The notes under the pieces: generated by a model
What the model saw: the letters and a program-made list of their open reading frames with translations, nothing else
The model's database searches: none
Told to the model about the DNA's origin: nothing
In this document: positions 56,757 to 64,000 of the stretch, piece after piece
Layout of the letters: every line of letters starts with the position of its first letter
Numbering within the stretch: the first letter of the stretch is position 1
Assembly (NCBI RefSeq): GCF_030656875.1
Contig: NZ_CP130943.1
Coordinates: forward strand, 3,720,001 to 3,784,000
Length of the DNA: 64,000 nucleotides
Origin: Prescottella sp. R16
Lineage (GTDB): Bacteria > Actinomycetota > Actinomycetes > Mycobacteriales > Mycobacteriaceae
Direction: 5' to 3'
Program-made: the position numbers and the translations under genes

Positions 56757-58046
56757 CTAGTGGAACTGGCCCTCTTCGGTGGAACCCTTGAGGGCGGCCG
56801 TGGAGGTGTTGGGGTCGACGGTGGTGGCGATGGAGTCGAAGTAGCCGGCGCCGACCTCACGCTGGTGCTTGATGGCGGTGAAGCCACGCTCCTCGGCGGC
56901 CTTGAACTCGCGCTCCTGCAGGTCGACGAACGCGGTCATACCCTCGCGGGCGTAACCGTGCGCCAGGTCGAACATGCCGTAGTTGAGGGAGTGGAAGCCG
57001 GCGAGGGTGATGAACTGGAACTTGAAGCCCATCGCGCCGAGTTCCTTCTGGAACTTCGCGATGGTGGCGTCGTCCAGGTGCGCCTTCCAGTTGAAGGACG
57101 GGCTGCAGTTGTAGGCGAGCAGCTGGTCCGGGAACTCGGCCTTGACCGACTCGGCGAACTTCTTGGCGACCTCGAGGTCCGGCACACCGGTCTCCATCCA
57201 GATGAGGTCGGAGTACGGGGCGTAGGCCTTGGCGCGGGCGATGCAGGGCTCGATGCCGTTCTTGACGCCGTAGAAGCCTTCGGCGGTGCGGGTGCCGTCG
57301 AGGAATTCGCGGTCACGCTCGTCGACGTCGGAGGTCAGCAGGGTCGCGGCCTCGGCGTCGGTGCGGGCGATGACGACGGTCGGGACGTCGGCGACGTCGG
57401 CGGCCAGGCGCGCGGAGGTCAGGGTGCGGATGTGCTGCTGGGTGGGGATGAGCACCTTGCCACCGAGGTGGCCGCACTTCTTCTCCGACGCGAGCTGGTC
57501 CTCCCAGTGCGAACCGGCGACACCGGCCGCGATCATGGCCTTCTGCAGCTCGTAGACGTTGAGCGCGCCACCGAAGCCGGCCTCACCGTCGGCGACGATC
57601 GGGGCGAGCCAGTTGTCGACGGAGGTGTCGCCCTCGACCTTGGCGATCTCGTCGGCGCGCAGCAGCGCGTTGTTGATGCGACGCACGACCTGCGGGACGG
57701 AGTTGGCCGGGTACAGCGACTGGTCCGGGTAGGTGTGGCCGGACAGGTTCGCGTCACCGGCGACCTGCCAGCCGGACAGGTAGATGGCCTTGAGGCCGGC
57801 GCGGACCTGCTGGACGGCCTGGTTGCCGGTGAGGGCACCGAGCGCGTTGATGTAGTCCTCGTTGTTGACGAGGTCCCACAGGATTTCCGAACCGCGGCGG
57901 GCGAGGGTCGCTTCCTCGACGACGGAGCCCTGCAGCTTGACAACCTGCTCGGCGGTGTAGTTACGGGTGATGCCCTTCCAGCGGGGATTGGTGTCCCAGT
58001 CCTGCTGGATCTGCTCTGCGGTCTTCGGAGTGCCGGTGGTCGACAT
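56757..58046 (-). CDS. aceA: Isocitrate lyase
   Basis: Isocitrate lyase splits isocitrate to glyoxylate and succinate in the glyoxylate bypass. The 429-residue protein has the active-site loop [11 protein letters not shown] with its catalytic Cys and the NCSPSFNW signature, and equals Icl1 in length. ATG 58046 follows GTGGAG. A long upstream region with RamB-type sequence elements and the divergent ramB-like gene beyond suggests control by acetate or fatty-acid growth. Confidence 0.96.
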   Translation of the reverse strand: MSTTGTPKTAEQIQQDWDTNPRWKGITRNYTAEQVVKLQGSVVEEATLARRGSEILWDLVNNEDYINALGALTGNQAVQQVRAGLKAIYLSGWQVAGDANLSGHTYPDQSLYPANSVPQVVRRINNALLRADEIAKVEGDTSVDNWLAPIVADGEAGFGGALNVYELQKAMIAAGVAGSHWEDQLASEKKCGHLGGKVLIPTQQHIRTLTSARLAADVADVPTVVIARTDAEAATLLTSDVDERDREFLDGTRTAEGFYGVKNGIEPCIARAKAYAPYSDLIWMETGVPDLEVAKKFAESVKAEFPDQLLAYNCSPSFNWKAHLDDATIAKFQKELGAMGFKFQFITLAGFHSLNYGMFDLAHGYAREGMTAFVDLQEREFKAAEERGFTAIKHQREVGAGYFDSIATTVDPNTSTAALKGSTEEGQFH

Positions 58047-58361
58047 CGATAGCTCCACTTCTTCTCTGCTGCTTCAGCCGGTACGGATGTACTGCTTCAC
58101 ATCGTTGCCAGGCCTTTCGGATGTACGAGTCGACAATGGCACAGCCGAAAACTGCCGTCTACCTGTTGCTAATGCCAATCTTCGCTAGCTTTTCAGACCA
58201 ATCTGCAAAGCTTGCTAATTTTCCTACCGGCCAAGCAAATGCTTGGGTTACCCGCCGGTAGGCGAGAAAGTTACCGGCAAGTAGCCCCCGACCTCGGCGT
58301 TGCCGTGAAAATCGGACACAGCTATCCGGATCCAGAAATCGGTCGGACTCACCCGAATGCG
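58047..58361 (-). promoter_or_regulatory. aceA promoter region with repeated operator-like elements
   Basis: The region is clearly less GC-rich than its flanks. It contains two TTGCTAAT boxes (58166-58173 and 58212-58219), a palindrome CCAAGCAAATGCTTGG (58231-58246) and a direct repeat CGGATGTAC (58085-58093 and 58119-58127). RamB in corynebacteria and mycobacteria controls icl through TTTGCAAA-like sites; the exact promoter was not resolved. Confidence 0.6.
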
Positions 58362-58395
58362 ACAGGAGGCCCCACGCTCACGCAGGGCCTCCTGT
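58362..58395 (-). terminator. Hairpin terminator
   Basis: Arms 58362-58372 and 58385-58395 (11 bp) lie 24 nt past the stop of the gene ending at 58419. Confidence 0.65.
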
Positions 58396-58418
58396 GGCAG
58401 CAATCACACACATGTCGG

Positions 58419-59180
58419 CTACGGATCGGCGGCGATGGACACCCGTGCGAACCCGTACCGCGCCGCGAGTGCGGACACACCGGACAGGTCGTACGAGTGC
58501 TCACCGAAGTTCGCGCATTCGAGGACCGCGCGACCGGTGACGACGGGCGACAGTCGCGTCACCTCCCAGCGGGTGCGGACGAGTTCTCCGACCCCACCCG
58601 ACGCCCCGCCGACCAGATCGGCACGCCACGACTGCTCGGCCAGCCACTCGGGCGTCAGGCGTGTGGCGCCACCATCCTCGCCGTCCAGTTCGACGCGTCC
58701 CACCACTCCGCGGTCGTCCCCGTCGTCCGGCGAGATCGAGAACCCCATGCCGCCGACGCCGTTGACCAGACTCAGGGACGACTGCGCCATGGCGGGCAGC
58801 GCGAAGGGGTCGCGGTCGGCGTCGACGATCGGGGCGCCCACGAGCAGGTCCGACGTGAAGGCACTTTCGGTCCTCGCACCGGGCAGCAGGCCGCTGCACG
58901 ACATCCCCGCGAACATCCGGCCGACCGGCACGCCGACGGAGTCCGACGTCGCGGACATCGGCTCGACCATCCACACCGCGAGCTGTGGGCACGAAGGCAC
59001 CTCGAAGTGGCCGGGCAGCAGCGCCCGGGCGAAACCGGGGCCGACGGGCGTCGTGAGGACCAGCCACCGGGCCGTCACGGAGATCGCGTCCGGGCCGGCA
59101 GTGTCCCCGGCAGGTTCCAGCGACTCCCGGCTCACCGGCTGCGGTCCGCCGCGTGCGCGCCGCTTCGACGTGAAGATCAT
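58419..59180 (-). CDS. Conserved hypothetical protein, possibly acetoacetate decarboxylase-like fold
   Basis: A 253-residue protein. ATG 59180 follows GAAGAGG. The stretch FARALLPGHFEVPSCPQLAV followed by VWMVEPMS and a central SAFTSDLLVG recalls acetoacetate decarboxylase-like proteins, but the catalytic Lys region cannot be identified. It lies between aceA and the RamB-like regulator, where mycobacteria carry a thioesterase-type gene. Function unknown. Confidence 0.6.
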   Translation of the reverse strand: MIFTSKRRARGGPQPVSRESLEPAGDTAGPDAISVTARWLVLTTPVGPGFARALLPGHFEVPSCPQLAVWMVEPMSATSDSVGVPVGRMFAGMSCSGLLPGARTESAFTSDLLVGAPIVDADRDPFALPAMAQSSLSLVNGVGGMGFSISPDDGDDRGVVGRVELDGEDGGATRLTPEWLAEQSWRADLVGGASGGVGELVRTRWEVTRLSPVVTGRAVLECANFGEHSYDLSGVSALAARYGFARVSIAADP

Positions 59181-59405
59181 CGGGCCCTCTTCGTGTGCGC
59201 TGGGGTCCGAGCGGCCTGGGATGCTGCCCGAATCCAAACTGACTGGCCATCAATGCTTTACATAAACGAGCGTCGATCGTTGCCCAGCTTTTGCCACAGT
59301 CCTCGAGATGTCAAGCATCGTTCCTGAAACAACATGATCGGTCCGTTACCCGCTCTGCTAACTCGCCTCTTTGCACGGTTAACAACACGCTCGTACCCTG
59401 GCGTC

Positions 59406-60815
59406 ATGTCCAAGACCTTCGTCGGAGCCCGACTGCGGCAACTCCGGACCGACCGCGGTCTCAGCCAGGCCGCTCTGGCGAAGACCCTCGAGATCTCCGC
59501 GAGCTATCTCAACCAGATCGAGCACGACGTGCGCCCCCTCACCGTGCCGGTGCTGCTGCGGATCAGCGAGGTGTTCGGCGTCGACACCACATTCTTCTCG
59601 TCGCAGGACGACACCCGCCTGATCGCCGAGCTTCGTGAGGTGGCCCTCGACAAGGACATCGGCATCGACGCGGATGCGCAGGAGATCGCGGAGATGGTGT
59701 CGTCGCACCCGGGGTTGGCGAAGGCGATGGTCAACATGCACCGCCGGTTCCGGAACACCAGCGCACAGTTGGCAGCGGCCACCGAGGACCGGTTCAGCGA
59801 CGGCAGCGGCAGCGGGTCGATCACGATGCCGCACGAAGAGGTCCGCGACTACTTCTACCAACGACAGAACTACATCCACGATCTCGACACCGCGGCCGAG
59901 GACCTCACCGCACGGCTGCGGTTCCATCGCGGCGACATCGCCGACGGTATCGCGCGCCGCCTCGAGAACCTGCACGACGTGCAGATCGTGCGCCGCATCG
60001 ATCTGGGTGAGAACGTCCTGCACCGCTACGACCCGGAAACCCGGGTCCTGGAGATCTCCCCGGCACTCTCCGGTGGGCAGCAGGTGTTCAAGTTCGCCAC
60101 CGAACTCGCCTACCTCGAGTGCGGTGATCTGCTGCGTCGACTCGTCGACGAGGGCAATTTCACGTCCGACGACGCCCGCTCCCTCGCGATGCTGGGCCTG
60201 GCGAACTACTTCGCAGCCGCGACGGTACTGCCGTACGGGCAGTTCCACGAGATCGCCGAGGACTTCCGCTACGACATCGAGCGGCTGTCGGCGTTCTACG
60301 CGGTCAGCTACGAAACCATCTGCCACCGGCTCTCCACGCTGCAGCGCCCCAAGCAGCGCGGTGTGCCGTGGTCGTTCGTCCGCGTGGACCGCGCCGGCAA
60401 CATGTCGAAACGACAGTCCGCCACCGGCTTCCACTTCTCGTCGAGCGGCGGCACCTGCCCGCTGTGGAACGTGTACGAGACGTTCGCCTACCCGGGCAAG
60501 ATCATGACGCAGATCGCGCAGATGCCCGACGGCCGCAACTACCTGTGGGTCGCGCGCACCGTGGAGCGGCGTGCGCAACGCTACGGGCAGCCCGGCAAGA
60601 CGTTCGCGATCGGCCTGGGCTGCGAGCTGCGGCACGCGCCGCGGGTCGTGTACGCCGACGGGCTCGACCTCGCGGGCAGCACCGCCACCCCGATCGGGGC
60701 GGGCTGCCGGGTATGCGAGCGGATGAACTGCCCGCAGCGCGCCTTCCCGCCCCTCGGCAAGAATCTCGACATCAACGAGCACCGGAGTTCGGTGTCGCCG
60801 TACACGATTCGCTGA
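59406..60815 (+). CDS. ramB: RamB-type XRE regulator with short-chain acyl-CoA sensor domain
   Basis: A 469-residue regulator (Rv0465c/RamB type): HTH at residues 5-62 (GARLRQLRTDRGLSQAALA, SYLNQIEHD), a peptidase-like DUF955 domain (about 150-300) and the ScfR C-terminal domain with Cys in GCELRHA, GCRVCERMNCPQRAFP. It controls acetate and glyoxylate genes such as aceA and itself. ATG 59406 is six bases after TACCCT, with TTGCAC 17 bp further up, so it is leaderless; TTTGCACGGTTAAC overlaps the -35. Confidence 0.92.
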   Translation: MSKTFVGARLRQLRTDRGLSQAALAKTLEISASYLNQIEHDVRPLTVPVLLRISEVFGVDTTFFSSQDDTRLIAELREVALDKDIGIDADAQEIAEMVSSHPGLAKAMVNMHRRFRNTSAQLAAATEDRFSDGSGSGSITMPHEEVRDYFYQRQNYIHDLDTAAEDLTARLRFHRGDIADGIARRLENLHDVQIVRRIDLGENVLHRYDPETRVLEISPALSGGQQVFKFATELAYLECGDLLRRLVDEGNFTSDDARSLAMLGLANYFAAATVLPYGQFHEIAEDFRYDIERLSAFYAVSYETICHRLSTLQRPKQRGVPWSFVRVDRAGNMSKRQSATGFHFSSSGGTCPLWNVYETFAYPGKIMTQIAQMPDGRNYLWVARTVERRAQRYGQPGKTFAIGLGCELRHAPRVVYADGLDLAGSTATPIGAGCRVCERMNCPQRAFPPLGKNLDINEHRSSVSPYTIR

Positions 60816-60819
60816 CCGT

Positions 60820-62433
60820 CTACGGTCGGCTTCCGCTGCGCAACCCGAGCCGCTGCGTCGCGAGGGCCTTCACCGCACCCTTGGCGACCTTGCCTCCCGC
60901 CGCGAGCGGCAGCTCGTCGGCGACGACGACGTACTCCGGCACGTACTCGCGGGTGACGCCGCGCGCCGTGAGCCACTCGGCCAGCCCGGTGACGGTGAGC
61001 GCGGAACCGTCCCCGGTCACCACGACCGCGCACACACGTTCACCGAACAGGTCGTCGGGCACCCCGACGACCGCGACCGCGGCGACCGCCGGATGGCCCT
61101 GCACCGACTCCTCGACCTCGACCGCCGAAATGTTCTTGCCGCCGCGGATGACGATGTCCGCCTTGCGGCCCACCACCCGGACCCGGCCCGCCACGTCGAT
61201 CTCGACGACGTCGCCGAGCAGCATCCAGCCGTCGTCGGTGTACAGCTCGGCGTCGGCCGCCGGATCGTCCCAGTAGCCACGGCACACGAGGGGGCCGTTG
61301 ACGCCGGGCTGCCCGCGCCGCACGTCACCGCGCACCTCGGTACCGCTGTCGTCGAACACCCGCACCCGCATGTCGTCGATGACGTGCCCGCACGTCCGCA
61401 GCCGGGTGTCGGCGTCGTCGTCGACGGTCGTGACGCTCACCGCGCCGGTCTCGTTCGACCCGTAGAACTGGAGGACCGCCGCACCGGTGCGCTCCTCGAA
61501 CGCGAGCGCCTCCGAATACGGCACCGCCTCGCCGCCGGTGAACATCACCCGCAGCGCACCGAGATCGGCGTCGTGGGCTCGCGTCGACCGCAGCAGCATC
61601 TTGAACTGGGTGCTGACGCAGTGCAGGACCGTCACCCGCTCCCGCTCGAGCAGGTCGATCATCGTGTCGACGTCGAACCGGTCGAGCACCACGACGGGGG
61701 AACCGAGCAGCACCGGCAGGAAATGCGCTGTCCACAAACCGAATCCGAACGGTGCCGGCACGGCACCGAGGAAGACGTCGTCACCCGTGATGCGTCCGGC
61801 ACGGATCGCGATCCGGCAGAACTCGATCCACCGGTGCTCGGTCTGGGTCACCAGTTTCGGCAGTCCCGTCGTGCCGGACGTCGAGTTGAGCATCGATACG
61901 TCGTGGATCGTGAACCGTGGTCCGGCGGCGCCGAACCGCCGCTCGGTCACCGGCAGCACCCGGCCACCGGCGTCCTCGGCGGTGGCCGACCCGTCGGTGT
62001 CGACGTAGACGATGCGGTCGAGGTCGGTGTGCGGCACCGGCTCCGCACCCGGAACGCCGGTGCCGGTGCCGGTGCCGGTGCCGGTGCCGTGCAGGCTGCG
62101 CGACGTGATCAGGACGCGGGCCCCGGAGCGTCCGATCAGGTGCGCCACTTCCTGTGCACCCGAACGGGATCCGATACCGACCGCGATCCGGCCGGTGCGC
62201 CACGCGGCGACCAGGGCGGCGTGGAAGACCATCGTGTCCGGCAGATACACCGCGACCGCACCGTCCGCGGCGCCGGCGAGCGCCGACGCGATCCGATCCG
62301 CTGTCGCGTCGTATTCCGCCCAGGAGACGCGGGTGTCGCGGGTGACGAATGCGGGCGCGTCGGGTGTGACGGTCGCGTGGTGGCGGACCAGTTCACTGAC
62401 GCTCCGTACGGGGAGGCCCGGATCCTCGTTCAC
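60820..62433 (-). CDS. Acyl-CoA/benzoate-CoA ligase-type AMP-binding protein
   Basis: A 537-residue adenylate-forming enzyme. The P-loop STSGTTGLPKLV, YGSNETG, the GDVVEIDVAGRVRVVGRKAD hinge and C-terminal catalytic Lys in LPLAAGGKVAKGAV are present. An unusual insertion of repeated Gly-Thr follows residue 113. The acid substrate is unknown. GTG 62433 overlaps the TetR-family regulator by 4 nt. Confidence 0.9.
   Translation of the reverse strand: MNEDPGLPVRSVSELVRHHATVTPDAPAFVTRDTRVSWAEYDATADRIASALAGAADGAVAVYLPDTMVFHAALVAAWRTGRIAVGIGSRSGAQEVAHLIGRSGARVLITSRSLHGTGTGTGTGTGVPGAEPVPHTDLDRIVYVDTDGSATAEDAGGRVLPVTERRFGAAGPRFTIHDVSMLNSTSGTTGLPKLVTQTEHRWIEFCRIAIRAGRITGDDVFLGAVPAPFGFGLWTAHFLPVLLGSPVVVLDRFDVDTMIDLLERERVTVLHCVSTQFKMLLRSTRAHDADLGALRVMFTGGEAVPYSEALAFEERTGAAVLQFYGSNETGAVSVTTVDDDADTRLRTCGHVIDDMRVRVFDDSGTEVRGDVRRGQPGVNGPLVCRGYWDDPAADAELYTDDGWMLLGDVVEIDVAGRVRVVGRKADIVIRGGKNISAVEVEESVQGHPAVAAVAVVGVPDDLFGERVCAVVVTGDGSALTVTGLAEWLTARGVTREYVPEYVVVADELPLAAGGKVAKGAVKALATQRLGLRSGSRP
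62056..62088 (-). repeat. Hexanucleotide tandem repeat GCCGGT, five copies plus partial
   Basis: Five perfect GCCGGT units (62056-62085) and a partial sixth encode an alternating Gly-Thr run near residue 120 of the ligase. Unit changes would keep the frame. Confidence 0.9.
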
Positions 62434-63161
62434 CGGGCCACCAGTCGGCGCAGGTCCCGGACCGCAGCCTGCAGCTCGCGCACGTCCCGGCGCAGTCCGT
62501 CGAGATCGGAATCGTCGTCACTGTGGTCGATCTCGGGTTCCGGTTCGACGACCCGAGCCGGAACCGGAGCAACAGGCGTGCCCGGCGTCCCGACCGCGAA
62601 CCCGTCCAGGAACACGGTTATCAGGTTGTGTCGCAACCGATCCGAGTCCCGGTCCAGGGTCGGCCGACTGTTGCGGACCGTCGACCACACCGCGTCGCTG
62701 AGCATCCGGTGGAAATGCCGGACGTCGAGGTCCGCACGGAACTCGCCCGATGCGACCCCGGCCTCGATCGTGGCCGACCAGAGCTCGTGTGCCCGGCGGA
62801 CGGCCGCGTTGATCGTGTCGTCCACCGGCTGCGACGACAACACGCTCTCGTTCTGGTAGATCTCGGTCGCGAACGGGTGGTCGATGGCTGCCGCGAATGC
62901 GACCGTCACCATGCGGTCCAGATGTTCGCGGGCACTGCCTCCGCTCGCGATCGCGTCCTCGTACCGGTGGTTCAGGTCGTCCACGAACGCGATCACGATC
63001 TCGAACGCGATGTCGTCCTTGGACGCGAAGTAGTGGTACAGGCTGCCGGACAGGATGCCGACCGCGTCGGCGATGTCGCGCACGGTGGTACCGGCGACAC
63101 CGCGTTCGCTGAACAGCTTCGCAGCGTGGAACAGAATCTCTTCCCGTCGGGTCGATGCCAC
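62430..63161 (-). CDS. TetR family transcriptional regulator (KstR2-like)
   Basis: A 243-residue TetR-family protein. The HTH TTVRDIADAVGILSGSLYHYFASKDDI resembles KstR2-type acyl-CoA-responsive repressors (cited in part: recognition helix SGSLYHYF). The C-terminus ends with an acidic, Pro-rich linker and a short coiled coil. It overlaps the ligase gene, so control of the ligase by its own acyl-CoA product is a reasonable inference. ATG/GTG 63161. Confidence 0.87.
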   Translation of the reverse strand: MASTRREEILFHAAKLFSERGVAGTTVRDIADAVGILSGSLYHYFASKDDIAFEIVIAFVDDLNHRYEDAIASGGSAREHLDRMVTVAFAAAIDHPFATEIYQNESVLSSQPVDDTINAAVRRAHELWSATIEAGVASGEFRADLDVRHFHRMLSDAVWSTVRNSRPTLDRDSDRLRHNLITVFLDGFAVGTPGTPVAPVPARVVEPEPEIDHSDDDSDLDGLRRDVRELQAAVRDLRRLVAR

Positions 63162-63273
63162 CCGTGGAACCTCCGCTCCTCAACCGATCGAGCGCTTGCT
63201 CGTTTTCGCGATGCTACCCCCCACGCGCGTGTTTCCCCGGTGTTTCCCCGCACTCTCCGTATGCTCGGCCGGC

Positions 63274-63843
63274 ATGAGCGCAGACGACGCGACCGACGGT
63301 GACGGCCCCCTCCCCCGGGTCCGCCCGGGACGGCTCCGGGAACTGGGCCCCCTCAACTGGGTGGCATGGCGGGTGCTGTCGCTGGGCTCCGGCACGAAGG
63401 ACGCGCAACTGTTCAGCACGCTCGGCCGGACCGGCGGTCTGTTCCGCGGCTGGCTGCACTACTCCGGGGTGCTGATGCTGCTGCCCGGGACGAAACTCAC
63501 CCGGTTCGAGATCGAGGTCGTCGTGCTGCGGGTGGCGCATCTGCGCGACTGCCGGTACGAGATGGACCATCACCTCCGGCTCGGCCGCCGGGCCGGCGTC
63601 ACCCCACAGATCCTCGACCGCATCCTGCACGGGCCGGACCACCCCGACTGGAGTCCCCGCTACCGGGCGATGCTCGCCGCGACCGACCGGCTCGTGACGA
63701 CCGCCGCGATCGACGACGCCACCTGGTCGGCGCTGGCCGAGCACCTCGACGATCGCCGCCTCGTGGAATTCTGTCTGCTGGTCACCCAGTACGACGGTCT
63801 GGCCACCACGATCGGGGCGTTGCGGATCCGACCGGACTTCTGA
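63274..63843 (+). CDS. Carboxymuconolactone decarboxylase family protein
   Basis: A 189-residue all-helical AhpD-like protein with the family helix EVVVLRVAHLRDCRYEMDHH, in which one Cys precedes the Glu-x2-His pair. Many such proteins have two Cys; here only one is seen in that helix. ATG 63274 lies eight bases after TATGCT, so leaderless. It may act as a peroxidase-like or decarboxylase-like enzyme; not known. Confidence 0.83.
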   Translation: MSADDATDGDGPLPRVRPGRLRELGPLNWVAWRVLSLGSGTKDAQLFSTLGRTGGLFRGWLHYSGVLMLLPGTKLTRFEIEVVVLRVAHLRDCRYEMDHHLRLGRRAGVTPQILDRILHGPDHPDWSPRYRAMLAATDRLVTTAAIDDATWSALAEHLDDRRLVEFCLLVTQYDGLATTIGALRIRPDF

Positions 63844-63869
63844 ACCGACCACGGTGGCACACTGGAGCC

Positions 63870-64000
63870 GTGGACCCCGAGCAGCTCCGAACCGACTTCT
63901 CCCCGTTCCTGATGACGTACCGGTTCGGCATCACCCAGCTGCTCACCAAGGTGAACATCCTCAAGGACGAGTTCACACACATCAACCGCTACAGCCCCAT
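63870..64000 (+). CDS. Small alarmone synthetase / GTP pyrophosphokinase family protein, N-terminus only
   Basis: The first 43 codons from GTG 63870 read MDPEQLRTDFSPFLMTYRFG then ITQLLTKVNILKDEFTHINR YSP, the typical N-terminus of small RelA/SpoT-type (RelQ/YjbM) synthetases that make (p)ppGpp. The catalytic domain lies beyond the right edge. A CACACT -10-like element is six bases upstream. Confidence 0.72.
   Translation, partial: MDPEQLRTDFSPFLMTYRFGITQLLTKVNILKDEFTHINRYSP

Noticed and set aside
62056..62088. Phase-variable repeat
   Set aside because: The unit is 6 bp, so slippage changes length but not frame.

Overview
The window is about 70% GC actinobacterial chromosome, most probably from Rhodococcus or a close Nocardiaceae relative (for example the R. 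hoagii/equi group). Evidence is the mycothiol gene mshA, SenX3/RegX3, HbhA, a secreted Rpf, an EspG/EspC-type cassette, bS22, and a gene order that (from memory) runs largely parallel to M. tuberculosis Rv0512 back to Rv0465c. There are no rRNA or tRNA genes, no CRISPR array, no insertion sequence and no prophage. Most genes lie on the minus strand.

Layout. 0-5.7 kb: Rex-controlled tetrapyrrole operon rex-hemA-hemC-hemD-hemB with a clear Rex operator. 5.8-16.1 kb: glutaredoxin-like protein, SerB1-like phosphatase, acyltransferase/epimerase pair, the 33-aa ribosomal protein bS22, an HTH protein, proC, a thioesterase/MerR pair with divergent operator, a TIM-barrel protein, a proline-rich membrane protein and Ppx. 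16.1-20.6 kb: Rv0495c-like protein, RegX3-SenX3, phosphoglycerate mutase and a secreted Rpf. 21-25.7 kb: overlapping operon HAD-MFS-hydrolase-mshA-YbjN. 25.8-29.5 kb: secretory lipase-like protein, ROK regulator, SDR. 29.5-34 kb: LCP protein, two tiny ORFs and a small type VII secretion-associated cassette, apparently an insertion relative to the mycobacterial order. 34-42.5 kb: L,D-transpeptidase, murB, two DUF2505 paralogues, a methyltransferase, an AbiEi-like orphan, DUF2993 protein, deoC, purU and a hydrolase. 42.5-51.6 kb: AurF-like diiron oxygenase, DUF2516, hbhA with its XRE regulator, DUF445, TetR, DUF4873, AarF-like kinase, PPK2, alcohol dehydrogenase. 51.8-64 kb: secreted GH5 glycosidase, a MetE-like protein, 3-hydroxybutyryl-CoA dehydrogenase, isocitrate lyase, RamB-type regulator, acyl-CoA ligase with TetR regulator, a CMD-family protein and the start of a small alarmone synthetase.

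Themes. Redox control of haem synthesis (Rex), phosphate/polyphosphate economy (SenX3-RegX3, Ppx, PPK2), cell-envelope work (Rpf, L,D-transpeptidase, MurB, LCP, HbhA) and acetate/fatty-acid metabolism (RamB, isocitrate lyase, FadB2, ligase) sit together. Many genes overlap by 4 nt, and many monocistronic genes appear leaderless, with a -10 hexamer 6-8 nt before the start codon.

The most notable observations are a full-length MetE whose zinc ligands are three-quarters missing, a secretory lipase whose nucleophile serine is alanine, a HAD gene with no canonical start codon, a type VII cassette whose toxin-carrier-like protein has no toxin domain, and a recurring palindromic terminator sharing an 11-nt core at three distant sites.
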